NCBI GenBank assembly: GCA_001599295.1
Contig: BCGN01000007.1
Coordinates: forward strand, 260,433 to 324,432
DNA from: Sporopachydermia quercuum
Lineage: Eukaryota > Ascomycota > Sporopachydermiomycetes > Sporopachydermiales > Sporopachydermiaceae
Length of the DNA: 64,000 bases
Reading direction: 5' to 3'
The position numbers and the translations under genes were made by a program. Below, piece after piece: positions 22,849 to 33,532 of this stretch. The notes below the pieces were generated by a model. That model did no database searches. It saw nothing but the letters and a program-made list of their open reading frames with translations, and was not told where the DNA came from. Numbering within the stretch: the first letter of the stretch is position 1; each line of letters begins with the position of its first letter.

Positions 22849-24074
22849 AATGTGAGATTTGGCTATACAATCTCTTGCATTGGCGATGTTCATTGTATGA
22901 ATTTTTTCTCATATATNTTTTATTTTAGCAAAACAGTTCTAGGTGGGGTTTCATTAAGTCTGATTTACTTTGTTTCAGTAGATGTTGAGAGTTATTAAAT
23001 AGGTCTTATCAGAGAATACTGAACGTTTGGAATTTATGGAACTTCGAAGATCTCATCAGAAAACATATTTTGTTGCAGGTACATGCTTTAAGTTTAGCCA
23101 ATTGGGAAAAGAGGGAATAAGAGAAGCCATGAATAACAGCCTGTGAATGTGAAATAAGCTGTTTTGTAAAATTGTAAACTATCGAATCGATTAATATGGT
23201 AAACCGGGGTTGATGTGCTTATTGTTAGGATACCATGCATAAGGTTCTGTCTTGCATGATGTACGCATAGCATAAGCATAGGTTTTGATGTACAGGTTAT
23301 AGGAGTAGGAGTTTGTTGAGGTACCTGATTATAGATAAAATACTTAGTCGAATATAGTTCTTATTTCTGNTCTGAAATCACATTTATAGTTGGTCTAATC
23401 TTATTTTCTAAGAATTCGTATAAAAAGATCAATAAGGAAATAGTATAACCATTGTTATTCATCTTTTTCTCGCTTACTCTCAAACCAACTATACATATTA
23501 CTGCATAAGGATGCATGATTTGCACACAAGTTCAATAAATACAAAGGTAAGTGCCACCCATCAGTACAGTTCGAGTAAAGAAACCTACAATAAAACCAAA
23601 GGAAATTGAATATACCACAAAACTGCACTTACGGTTGTACCTTTTCTTTTACTTTTTTCCCTTAATATCCTCACAATCTGCTTGGTTTGAACTATCATTC
23701 ATCTCTTCAAGCATCCATATGAAGTTCCTTTGTTCCTGCATTGTTGTGTATTTATGCATCAACCCGCATGATACATTTCATAATTTTTCCATTTGCAAAC
23801 AGAACACTTTTTGCTCTTCCTTTAATGACTGAGCGACATCAAACCGGTAATTAAATGAATGAATTTCCTATAAATATCTCGGCTTCTGAATCCTGCATTC
23901 TGTCTGTATCCATTATTTATCAACAGCAAAGCTAATAGTGATTTATTGACTTTAAATAGTCATTTTGAGCCATAAACCTGTCTCTAGTGACCATCGCATC
24001 ATCCTTACACTAATGGGCTCCATCAACACTTGATCGTCACAAGATACATGCAGAATTGAGCACAACTATCAGCA
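22849..24074. other. Intergenic, UBC1 promoter
   Basis: About 1.2 kb between CDC50 and UBC1 on the same strand. From about 23450 to 23830 the + strand is pyrimidine-rich, 0.25-0.6 kb upstream of the UBC1 ATG. A frame at 23551-23832 falls in this block and looks like chance. No RNA gene recognised. Confidence 0.5.
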
Positions 24075-24806
24075 ATGTCAAGATCGAAAAGAATTACAAA
24101 GGAGTTAGAAGAAATCAAGAAGGATACTACATCGGGTGTCCGACTTGAGCTCGTTTCTGATGATTTAAGCCATTTAAAAGGGTTCATCTATGGACCCCCA
24201 GATACACCATATGCAGGAGGTGAATACGAAATCGATATTAAAGTACCATTAGAATATCCTTTTAAACCACCAGTGATGAAATTCGACACTCGTGTTTATC
24301 ATCCTAATATTTCTTCTCAAACAGGTGCCATTTGCCTAGATATTCTCAAAGACGCTTGGACTGCTATTCTATCTCTTCGATCATGTTTAATATCATTACA
24401 AGCTCTACTTCAATCACCTGAGCCAAACGATCCTCAAGATGCTGTGGTTGCCAGACAATATATTTCTGACCGAGCAGGATTCGACAAAACAGCCAGGGAA
24501 TGGGCTGTGAAGTATGCAGGAGCTGCTGCTGATCTCAAAAGAGATGTTATTGTTTTAGACGATGACGATGAAGATGAAGGAAGATCAAGCAATCAAAGTA
24601 GTAGAAGTACAGCAGTGGAAACTGTAGATGAAGCTGTTGCCTTAGGACTTGACTTACAATTAATCAAAATGTTTGTTGATATGGGATTTCAAAGGTCTAG
24701 TGTTATCAATGTGTTGAAGCAGTTGAGAATCAAGTCTTTGAACGGTTTATCAAGTCAGAAAGCTCAAGAGTGTCAAGACAAGATATTAGAGAAGTTACTT
24801 GGATGA
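24075..24806 (+). CDS. UBC1: Ubiquitin-conjugating enzyme E2 with C-terminal UBA
   Basis: Accepts ubiquitin from E1 and extends chains on substrates in protein turnover. The UBC fold covers residues about 1-150: the HPNIS motif lies at 76-80 and the active-site Cys is C87 in GAICLDIL. An acidic stretch (DDDDEDEG) links to a UBA domain at about 200-243 (LIKMFVDMGFQRSSVINVLK). An E2 followed by a UBA is the hallmark of Ubc1 (E2-25K). At 243 residues it is slightly longer than the 215 of S. cerevisiae, because of the linker. No intron. The first ATG of the frame is used. It is convergent with BRE5. Confidence 0.95.
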   Translation: MSRSKRITKELEEIKKDTTSGVRLELVSDDLSHLKGFIYGPPDTPYAGGEYEIDIKVPLEYPFKPPVMKFDTRVYHPNISSQTGAICLDILKDAWTAILSLRSCLISLQALLQSPEPNDPQDAVVARQYISDRAGFDKTAREWAVKYAGAAADLKRDVIVLDDDDEDEGRSSNQSSRSTAVETVDEAVALGLDLQLIKMFVDMGFQRSSVINVLKQLRIKSLNGLSSQKAQECQDKILEKLLG

Positions 24807-25318
24807 ATTATGAATCAAAAAGAGATAAGATAATAGTAAGAGAGTAATAAAACAAACCACTCGTGGCATTCAAAACTCTTGTATTTATAATCGTTATTCC
24901 TGTATGACTATTACCAAATAATGCAAATTATGGTAGCTTATGGTATCTTATTAGTTTACTCTGAAAGAGTGAAAAAACATAGTATAATATAATATAACGT
25001 AGTATAACATAATCATATATTCTTCGTAGCTATACTTATAACACTTAATTAGTACATCTCTCTTTCTTCCACAACTACAGTTGTCAAGCAAATATTAGCT
25101 AAATGATTTGATTATATAGAACAAAGATAATATATAGATTATTAGTAATGCTGTATATATATTATTTTGAGGAGACACAAAAGTGTATCAAATGACAGCA
25201 TTTCTTCTTCCATAAATAATCAAAAAAGACCATTTCTTACATAGATTATTTATACTGAATAAGTTCATTCCACTTTACCATTAATTATAATCATTTTTCC
25301 ACACATCATACAATATCA
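24807..25318. other. Intergenic, convergent UBC1/BRE5 3' ends
   Basis: About 510 bases, very AT-rich, with TATAATATAATATAAC-type runs near 24980-25020 that resemble yeast 3'-end efficiency elements for either gene. Nothing else seen. Confidence 0.5.
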
Positions 25319-26608
25319 TCATTTGAAATCTCTTCTTCCATTGAAGTTTCTTCTAAAGTTATTAACATTTCCAACGTTTTTGCGTCTCTTTCTCTCATCA
25401 ATAATCAATTTATGTCCATTGGGACCAACGGCTACTTCACCAGCATTCAAAGCTCTCCGCATTGACTCAGCATCGATATAATCAACATAAATGCATTTAT
25501 CAGGAACGATTTGGAAATGAGTAACAGTACCAAATGTTTCTAAAGCCTGTCTCATATCGGCAGGATTCAAATCAGAAGAGATGTTTTTAACATAAACCGA
25601 ATGATAGATCTTTTGAATTGGACTGTTGAAAGCAGCAGGCGGGGGAGAAACCAAATTAGGCTGGAATTGTTGAGGAATATGCTGGAATTGGCCTGGTTGT
25701 GGATGAGGGGGGATGGGTGAATTAAGTTGTGGTTGAGGAATAGCAGGTGGCATACCACCGTTAGCTAAAGCAGGAGGAACACCACCGGCGACAGCAGGAT
25801 GGATGGCATTGGGAATAGGTTGCANATGAGGTGCAGCTCCTGAGGCCCTAGCAGCCCAAGTCATTGGAGGTGGAGGAATCACTGGTTTAACATTAATAGG
25901 TAAGTCCTTTTTGATATCAGGGACAACAGGATTAACAGGTATACTCGATGTGGAGAAAGCGTTAGCAGCAGAAGGGCTGGGTTCGCCCTCTGCAACTGAT
26001 TTTGGTTCTTCAGCATTAGCAGTACTTGCATTACTGCTAGAGACATTTCCAGATGATTCGACACCTGCAACAGGTTCTTCTTTTGATTCAGAATCAGCAC
26101 CAGCAACAGGAGCGGCTTCAACGATGGTCTTGCTAACAACTTCATCTTCGTATTGAGATTCATCATACTCGATAGGCTCGTCTTTCAGGAAACAAAGCAT
26201 ATCATTAAGAATGAAGTAGCTAGTAGGACCTTGAGGAGCTAAAACAAAAGTTTGAACGAACTTCTTTGCTTCTTCATAATTCACTGACATTTCACCAAAG
26301 ACGTTAACCAAAATTGAGTCTCTACTTGGTTGAAATTGTGCCTGAGAAATAACAATCTTACAGTCTTTGAAGTTCCCAGCTTCAATGGCCTTTTTAACTT
26401 CATTAATACCATGGAATGTAGATGCATTTTCTCCTTCTTCACCATGATATAAAGTAGACTCTTCAGAATAAAACAAAGGAATCTTCTCGGAATCAGTATT
26501 CAACTTGGTATAATACTCTTCAATAAAAGCCCATCCAATATCTTCAATTGCTTTCGAAGTACCAGCGGGTTTGCCACTAGCAGGTTTCTCGCTTGTAGCT
26601 CCAGACAT
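25319..26608 (-). CDS. BRE5: NTF2-like/RRM protein, Bre5/G3BP family
   Basis: A 429-residue protein with the G3BP layout: an NTF2-like dimerisation domain at about 21-145 (GWAFIEEYYTKLN, HGINEVKKAIEAG, SYFILNDMLCFLKDE), an acidic then Pro-rich low-complexity middle (about 165-325), and an RRM at about 332-410 (SVYVKNISSDLNPADMRQAL, KCIYVDYIDAESMRRAL) with a basic Arg/Asn-rich tail. In S. cerevisiae Bre5 is the cofactor of the deubiquitinase Ubp3, acting in COPII traffic and ribophagy; the family also contributes to stress granules. The neighbours POP2 and NOG2 on the same strand reproduce the S. cerevisiae order YNR051C-052C-053C and support orthology. Confidence 0.92.
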   Translation of the reverse strand: MSGATSEKPASGKPAGTSKAIEDIGWAFIEEYYTKLNTDSEKIPLFYSEESTLYHGEEGENASTFHGINEVKKAIEAGNFKDCKIVISQAQFQPSRDSILVNVFGEMSVNYEEAKKFVQTFVLAPQGPTSYFILNDMLCFLKDEPIEYDESQYEDEVVSKTIVEAAPVAGADSESKEEPVAGVESSGNVSSSNASTANAEEPKSVAEGEPSPSAANAFSTSSIPVNPVVPDIKKDLPINVKPVIPPPPMTWAARASGAAPHXQPIPNAIHPAVAGGVPPALANGGMPPAIPQPQLNSPIPPHPQPGQFQHIPQQFQPNLVSPPPAAFNSPIQKIYHSVYVKNISSDLNPADMRQALETFGTVTHFQIVPDKCIYVDYIDAESMRRALNAGEVAVGPNGHKLIIDERKRRKNVGNVNNFRRNFNGRRDFK

Positions 26609-28223
26609 TCTTTAATGTGCCCCTAATTAAAATATTCTTTATATCTTTCTTCAGGAGTCTTCTTTTTTAGCTGTAACGAACAATTCAACGTTAACAGCAC
26701 TAATAAACAAAAAAAGTAGTTGGAAAAAAGCTATTTAGACTAATTAAGACTGTCAATGACATTCAATTCAATGTCCTTTCAACAAGCCAAATAACCAGCG
26801 AATCAATGCAAATAACAATGAACCAAGCCTCTCAGCAAAACCAGCTGTTTCAACTCTCAATCTTTAGGTTCTTATTCAAATACTATCCAATAGAAACACA
26901 GATCTCAATGCATTCTACTAACAAAGTCGATCAAAATACCAACGGATAGTAATTTAACAAAGAGCTGAAAATATGATTGATGATTCCTTCAACTGCACCT
27001 TCAAGTACAACTTCAACTATNAAAGTATTCAATCCAATCCAATTACTTATTTCACCGGCTTTGAATTAGGAATCCTTTGGAATTATGAATAATCAGACTC
27101 CAGAATACTGCGATTAGTATGTTTTATATATTGAGAACAGTAGTTCTTTGTTTCTTCACCTCTTTGCTGGTTGATTGAATGATTTGGTATCTGCACTTTT
27201 GATTCCTTTAATTGTTCGTGTTTGGGTGACAAAATTTCCAGTTTTTTGGTTCACAAGCGGTAAGAGTTTGAAATTACCCTATTAGTGAAGCTTATATGAT
27301 TCTCTGTTGGTGATGTACGAGATGAGATGTGAAGTAGGACTAAGGTCGAACGGAGGGCAATATGGGGGAGGTGAATGGGTATNCAAGTGGAGATAATTCT
27401 CCGTTTGGGTCAAGTAATGAGGATTATATTCGTATGGTATTGGAGAATGGGATGAGGAAGAAATGTGCTGAGATTTAGTTACTGCTGGCTCTCTTGATGG
27501 GTGATTGGAGAGAGCACGGAGATTCGATAGGACAGGTTGATAGGTAGTTTGTGATTATGTAATCTGAAATAAATTGCTCGGTCAGCATTATGATAAAAAT
27601 GTTGGAGATTGATGCTAAAACTTAGAGAATCTAGTAGTGGTGTTGGTTGGGGCCCCTCATACTTAAATTGTGATAAAAGGTTTATATTGAATGAAGTTTA
27701 TAAAGACTACAATTTCAATGAAAACAGAAAAACTTTNATGACGGCGATGCAGCCTTCATGCAAAGTTAATGTATCTACATGAATTATTGAATCCCACTAC
27801 CTAACTGATGAATCACAAAATTACTTCCGGTTCTTACCACAACATATGCGCATCAAAGTTACTTTGAAGACTCCCGTTATTCTCACTATATCAAGATTCA
27901 AATACTTACACCACTTTNTTTGATAGTAGTAAGGGCATAAGTGACATAGATACCACCAACGCTATGATTCATAATCTTCTCTCAGATGCTTTCATATACA
28001 AACTGTACTTCTTCATGTGCTCCAATGCACAATGTACATATACCTACAGATCGAATACTCAATCTTATAAGTAGTATTACATTGATTAGTAAAATAAAAC
28101 AGCATTAAATAACGGAGAACCCAGATAATGACAATTAATTAATACCGTGTATAGAAAAGAAATCATCATCAAATTCTNTAAACTGACTGCTTATAGATAA
28201 ACGTACCATACAACTACAATCTC
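26609..28223. other. Intergenic, BRE5 promoter and POP2 3' end
   Basis: About 1.6 kb. From about 27300 to 27660 the + strand is G- and purine-rich (27361-27420 has 21 G and 5 C), so it is pyrimidine-rich on the BRE5 sense strand 0.7-1.05 kb upstream of its ATG. The rest is AT-rich. No gene or RNA recognised. Confidence 0.5.
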
Positions 28224-29394
28224 TCATTTACCTCCAGTAAGATGTCTTGACCCCTCTCCGTTACTATCAGCGTCTGAGTTATTTGCCAATTGAGAACCAG
28301 AAGCTTTTGAAGCTCCATCATCAATNTCAACAGACGAAATACCGTCTAATCCAAATATTTTTGTATCGAACGTTTTCGTGAAATCTTCTCCTAAATCCAA
28401 CCTCAACAGCTCAAAGAAACAAGCTCCTGTAAGTAGTGATTGCCCGCCAGCTTTCTGAGATAGAGGCAAAGCAGCAATTCCAGGAATTGCAGCTAATTCA
28501 GGATTGAAGAATGCCAAACTTGAAGGAATCTTCAATTCATCGGATAATTCATCAACACCTCCTTTGAACGTTGCCCTAAGGGTTCTTGATATATATTTGA
28601 CGTCATAGTGCGAAGGGAATAGCTTCTTGACCCACCATAAAAACTTCTCTTCTTGAGCCGGTAGTTCTCTATTGATCAATAAAGAAGTTAAAAAGCCATA
28701 ATCATATCCACCATGAAAGCTGATCCAGCTTACTTGGTCTAACAGTAATAAGCCTGAGTCATACAAAAATTGGGCAAACTCTAGTTTCTCAATACCAAAC
28801 TCTTTACTGCGTTGAAAATCAAATCCGATTCTTCTTAATGCTTCAATAGATTCTGCAGCAAACATTTCTTCTTCTATATCAAATTTGAAGTTGAACTGCC
28901 ACGCATTTGGTGACCCTTCTGGCCTATTACCATTGACATCCCATAGTGTAAGACCCAGCTGAACAATATTGACCAAATCTGCATTACATCTCATTGTTTG
29001 ATAATGATAATCTGAAGTAGATTTGAACTCACCTATAGGTCTTGCAATGATACCAGGTAACTCTGTGCTGACAGAAATGTACCTGCACTTTGGAATAAAG
29101 CTTCTTATGGATTCGAGTTCAGAGCGTAAGTTATAAGAATAAACGTCTCTAAACAAAGTCTGGCTGATATTATTCAATGATTGGTAGTTTCTCATCATTC
29201 CCATTGAATTCCCTTGCATTAGATTAGGGGTTTCACTTCTCGCGCCTGTCATAAATAAGTTATTGCCGGCACCAGCAACAGCGGCAGCATTGCCTAGACC
29301 AATTCCCATACCAGCGTTGTTACCAGTCATCAGACCAGTAGGGATTCCTCCCTGCATATACCCTGACGCCAGCTGTGGTGACGCGATTAGATGT

Positions 29395-29434
<40 letters not shown>

Positions 29435-29457
29435 GCTGTTGTTGCTGCTGTTGTTGC

Positions 29458-29508
<51 letters not shown>

Positions 29509-29744
29509 CTTACTTGTGCTTGATGGATGGGCTCTCCCGATTGTTGTGATTGGTTATACAAAGCTTCCATTAACGCTGCACTATGAGAAGAGTCTCCTGC
29601 AACATTATTGGGCATGCCACCAGGTCCTTGAGGACCCGTGCCCATCTGAATCCCGACAGGACCTCCCATATGATTCACATTGACGTTAACATTGTTCATG
29701 TTATCCGTTAGAGGGTACGAACCATTACCTTGCATTTGCATCAT
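28224..29744 (-). CDS. POP2: CCR4-NOT deadenylase subunit POP2/CAF1
   Basis: A 506-residue CAF1-family RNase D-fold protein that binds the MIF4G domain of NOT1 and shortens poly(A) tails. The N-terminal 190 residues are Met/Asn/Gly-rich with 38 consecutive Gln (residues 80-117). The nuclease domain covers about 195-470: ARPIGEFKSTSDYHYQTMRC, WQFNFKFDIEEEMF, WISFHGGYDYGFL and AGGQSLLTG. Where canonical CAF1 has D, E, D, D, this protein has S226, E228, D348 and Q435, the same S/E/D/Q variation as S. cerevisiae Pop2; the usual His five residues before the last acid is Gln. Activity may therefore be weakened or metal-adapted. It lies between BRE5 and NOG2, as in S. cerevisiae. Confidence 0.96.
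29394..29507 (-). repeat. CAA/CAG repeat coding 38 Gln in POP2
   Basis: An uninterrupted run of 38 glutamine codons. The N-terminal 16 codons (29507-29460 on the minus strand) are pure CAA; the C-terminal 22 are a CAG/CAA mixture. The pure half is more prone to slippage, so its length probably varies between strains. The long frames on the opposite strand here (poly-Cys, poly-Val) are shadows of this repeat. Confidence 0.97.
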
Positions 29745-31328
29745 TTCTTGTTGTTATTATATGCGTACTGTTTGAGTGAAGACAGTATGCCAGTTGAATT
29801 GTAATTTTAGTTAGTTGACTAGTTAATACGTGCTTCCTTATGTAATTATTGTTGATAAATCTAATATACCGATAGATAGATTCTGTATATGTATAGTTAT
29901 ATGTAGCGAAACAAGTAAATCAAACTAGAAGTCTGTTGAATATTTTCATAGCTGACAACGTTTGCTAACAATTGAGACTTAATAAGAAAACCAAACCTCG
30001 CGCCGTTCTTGTATATCTATAATACTACNCAATTGAGACAGAATTTAGTAGAATAATAAAAGGCACTTGTTGATAATAAGTTCGCTTGCACTTGTAACTG
30101 ACAATACCCAATATTTGGTTTGGGTATATAACAGTCTCAGCTGATGATGAGATTCTAAAGCAAAATCCTATAAATATTTGTAGCGTTGCTTGCAGAATTG
30201 AAAGTTCTATTAATAANAAGATATCAAATTCAGCTCAGTATATGATCGAATACACCTTTCTCTCTGCCTGCCGCTGCTATATGTTATGCGGTACTGGAGC
30301 AACTAGCGTTAAGAGAATGTAGATATAAGCAGANACTGGTAATCTATTGAACACAGGATTTGAACAAAAAACTGGAATCAGCAAGATAATAGTCGTTTAT
30401 NCTTTAATTCACTACCCAGTAAACTTCTTTGCTATAGAATGTCTTTTTGTCAATTCTCTCATGCGCTTCNCAGTTGATAGAATGATATTTGGGGAGAAAA
30501 ATTAAAGGAACAAAATATGTTTGGGAGTAGAAGATGTTGATGATTTCCGGAATTCACTATGGCGGAAGATAAAAAATGGGATTACCTTCAAACACCGGAA
30601 ACTATGTAAACAATATGCATAATGGTGTATAGTAATGCACATTGCATACACGAACTGTAATTGATTCAAATTTATTTACCTGGTAGTTCAACCTAATCAT
30701 GAAAGAACATAATGAATAAATAACTGATCAAGCATTACAATAAATGCTTTCAATTTCTATATAAAGCAAACATTAAATGCCAAAGTAAGAACGAATAGTG
30801 AACATGCTGAACAGAGGACATTGATATGTTTGAGCAGACTTGTGAACTGATAAGAAAGATCAGGTAACATTACAGTGAGATATGACGATCAATAGCTGAG
30901 AAATGAAAGAAAAAAAGAAAGCAANATGAATCAAAATCGTTTGGTCTTCAGTATTTTATTGTGAGTGTCTGAAGCAGCAAGTGTATTGAAAAATGGAATG
31001 CTGCCTGTATCCGGTGAATATCATATCGTTCCCTTGAGTCTCTCTACACTCTGAGTGTATATCCCATAAATGGTGTTGTACAGTATAGAGTATAGTATAG
31101 TATCGCTGTATTTAAAACCAACCCAACCCGAATTAAATATATATAACGTTTTCAATATAAAAATATATATAATGATGACAATCAAATGGTAACATCAGTA
31201 GTATCCTTGATCTAGGCACAATGTAAAAACAGTGATTCATTCTAGCTAATGCATTCTGTTTATAACGTTACAACAATTCATCAATAAACTTCTGAAGCTT
31301 TACATTGCTTTNAATTCATTCATTCTAT
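29745..31328. other. Intergenic, POP2 promoter and NOG2 3' end
   Basis: About 1.6 kb of AT-rich DNA. It holds the ATTTCCGGAATT palindrome and a CGGAAACTAT copy (listed separately), a purine-rich patch at about 30470-30560, and a TATAGTATAGTATAG run near 31083-31100. No gene recognised. Confidence 0.5.
30543..30605. promoter_or_regulatory. TCCGGA palindrome plus CGGAAACTAT, upstream of POP2
   Basis: ATTTCCGGAATT at 30543-30554 is followed by CGGAAACTATGT from 30596, about 800 bases upstream of the POP2 start. The same 12-mer recurs exactly at 34066 and 50281, and the second element at 50379 and 53656. I infer a shared protein-binding site; no factor is known to me for it. TTCnnGAA also fits a half heat-shock element. 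Confidence 0.35.
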
Positions 31329-33532
31329 CTAATCTTCAATCCCATCCCATTCTTCTTCCTTTTCACCTTCGACTCGACCTTCTCCTTCTTCCGAGACCTC
31401 ATCCTCATCCTTTTCGTCGTCACTCTGCTCTTTTTCAGCCTCTGTATCATTCTTCTCAGTTTCATTTTCATTTTCATTGGATTCACTATCTTCATTACCA
31501 CCGTTATTTGGTGGAGGAACAAACCATGGAATCTTTCCTCTATTGAAATCATTCAATATTTGCTTGGCAACACCACTCTCATCCGGTTCACCACCTTTCA
31601 ATAATCGACCTTGTTTTCTGGCCAAAAGTTCTAGAAATGTCCCAGCAGATGTCCATCCTGAGATCTCATACGTTCGCTCTAAATGCTTTCTTTCACATCT
31701 TCTCAATAAAGCAGGTATAAACTGTTCAGGATGTGAGACATGCTCAACTCTAACGACACCACGGAACAAAATATCTTCTTCAGTATCCTTAGTACTGGGA
31801 GGGACAATACCAGGACAGTCAATCAAGAAAATCCTTTTCATGAGAGTGATGTATTGCCATACTTTCGTTTCACCAGGAATAGGTGCAACGTTACACACTT
31901 TCTTTTTCCTTAGGGTGTTGATGATAGATGATTTACCAGTATTAGGATATCCAACAAATCCAACAGATATTTGTTTTCTATCAGAGTGTAACGATGAGAA
32001 CTGTCTTAATAATTGAATTAATGAACCTTTACCAAAAGAATTAGTGATAGAAGCATGGAATGCTAGAGTAGGATACTCTTTGGATAAATGCTTAATCCAG
32101 GCAGCCTTAAAAACCCAACAGTTAGTAATCGTTGAACAGAAGAAAGGAAAATAAGAAAGAAGGCAAAAAAAAGAGAATAATGAAGATTAAACAAAGCAAA
32201 AAGAATGATAGGAAAGAAGATTCAATGAATAAACAGGGTGGATGTATTGTTAGGGGTAACAGATAATTTGATAGTACTATCATACAATCATATACTCCGA
32301 TCCACCCCTATTGCTATCATCCGACGAGATGACATCAGCAAATACCAATAATCTGATCAAACCGACGACCAAACAACTAATTCAATCAATAGATGATATG
32401 TTGGTCTCTTTACTACGAAGATGAAAACAAGTGCCAACTAACTCAACAACTTCACCTTCAACTCTTAAGAGATTAAGCTAATCATTCTCAGGAAGACACT
32501 CAAAACGAGGCCTTTAAAAGCGAGATTGATATTATTCTTCCAAAATTGTAACAGACTTCTTCTTATTGAATATTATGACTTGACGTCAAAGAAGAGACTT
32601 GACTTAAACTTTGGGTCCGATTAAAGAGTTGAGAAAAGAAAGAATATAAAAGGAAAGGAATAACAAGAGAAACATAGGAAAAATATTCAGATTTTTAATC
32701 AAATAACACTTACTGCAACCCAAGTAGGTACCAAATCACATTTGTTCAAGACAAATATCAAATGCTTATGAGGAGCTTCCTTCTGAATATATTGCTCGAT
32801 AGCTCTACATCTTGTACCTAAAGGATCCCTTGCATCTAAAACATGAATAACAACATCAGATGAATCAACCACTTTGTACAATTCGTTCCAAATTCTCTTT
32901 GATTGACCTTTATTGAAAATAGCTTCTTTTGCCTCGTTACTCCAACCGTCGTTACCGTTATCAATATCAGTAGTGAGAAGGCCTGCTTCGATTTGATTCT
33001 GCCTTTTGTCTTCATATTTCGTGTGAGTCTCATTTGTCGATGCAATCAATTCATCAAAATTGGAAGCAGCTAAACGGGGCTTCTTTCTTTGAGCTTTTGG
33101 CCCAAATGTTGATTCAAAAGATTCAGTTTCAAGAATCCGAACTGTAGGAGACGTTGTTGAATTACCTGCTCCTTCATTAATAAGAGACAATGGTAGTTTG
33201 TTTCTTTTTAACAGCACCTGGTATGAATCATTGACTTTTGATCCTAGAGCCTCTCGGAAATGGCTAAGAGCATCTTGAGTAATAACGCGAGTGTTACCAA
33301 ACCATCTTCTATCTGGGGCGACACGAGCATTTGGAATATCAGTTGATTGGAAAGTAGCGCTTTGGACAATGTCACCTTTAGCATTTCGTACTGCTCTACC
33401 TTCTTTATACATGGAAAGCTTTTTTATCTTTTTAGCATCTCGATAGAAATTTTCACCTTTCACACGTAAATTTCCATCGCGAGAATCTCCTTCTCGGACT
33501 CTTCTTTGCTTTTCCTTTTTACCTGTACCCAT
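31329..33532 (-). CDS. NOG2: 60S ribosome assembly GTPase Nog2/Ngp1
   Basis: A nucleolar, circularly permuted GTPase (YlqF/YawG family) that acts on late pre-60S particles and gates Nmd3 binding. Two exons: 33532-32714 (273 codons) and 32105-31329. The intron (32106-32713, 608 nt) has donor GTAAGTG, branch TACTAAC at 32121-32127 and acceptor AAG. The product has 531 residues. The permuted motif order is visible: G4 NKCD at about 263-266 ([14 protein letters not shown]), G1 GYPNTGKSS at about 325-333, then G3 DCPG at about 369-372. The intron falls at [16 protein letters not shown]. The C-terminal tail is acidic (Glu/Asp-rich). S. cerevisiae NOG2 also has an intron, which hosts snR191 (see the ncRNA entry). 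Confidence 0.95.
32240..32500 (-). ncRNA. Candidate intronic H/ACA snoRNA (snR191-like)
   Basis: The middle of the NOG2 intron is less T-rich and more structured than its pyrimidine-rich flanks. On the minus strand AGGGGT (32309-32304) can pair with ACCCCT (32257-32252), enclosing a perfect apical stem TGATAG/CTATCA (32282-32269). GTTAC (32260-32256) lies 15 nt before an ACA triplet (32245-32243), the spacing expected between a pseudouridine pocket and the ACA box. GTTAC can pair with GUAAC just 5' of the modified uridines of LSU helix 69, the target of S. cerevisiae snR191, which is encoded in the NOG2 intron. The 5' hairpin and H box are not convincing and the 5' end is a guess. Confidence 0.35.

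Noticed and set aside
29263-29683. Plus-strand frames encoding poly-Cys and poly-Val
   Set aside because: They are antisense shadows of the CAA/CAG repeat in POP2.
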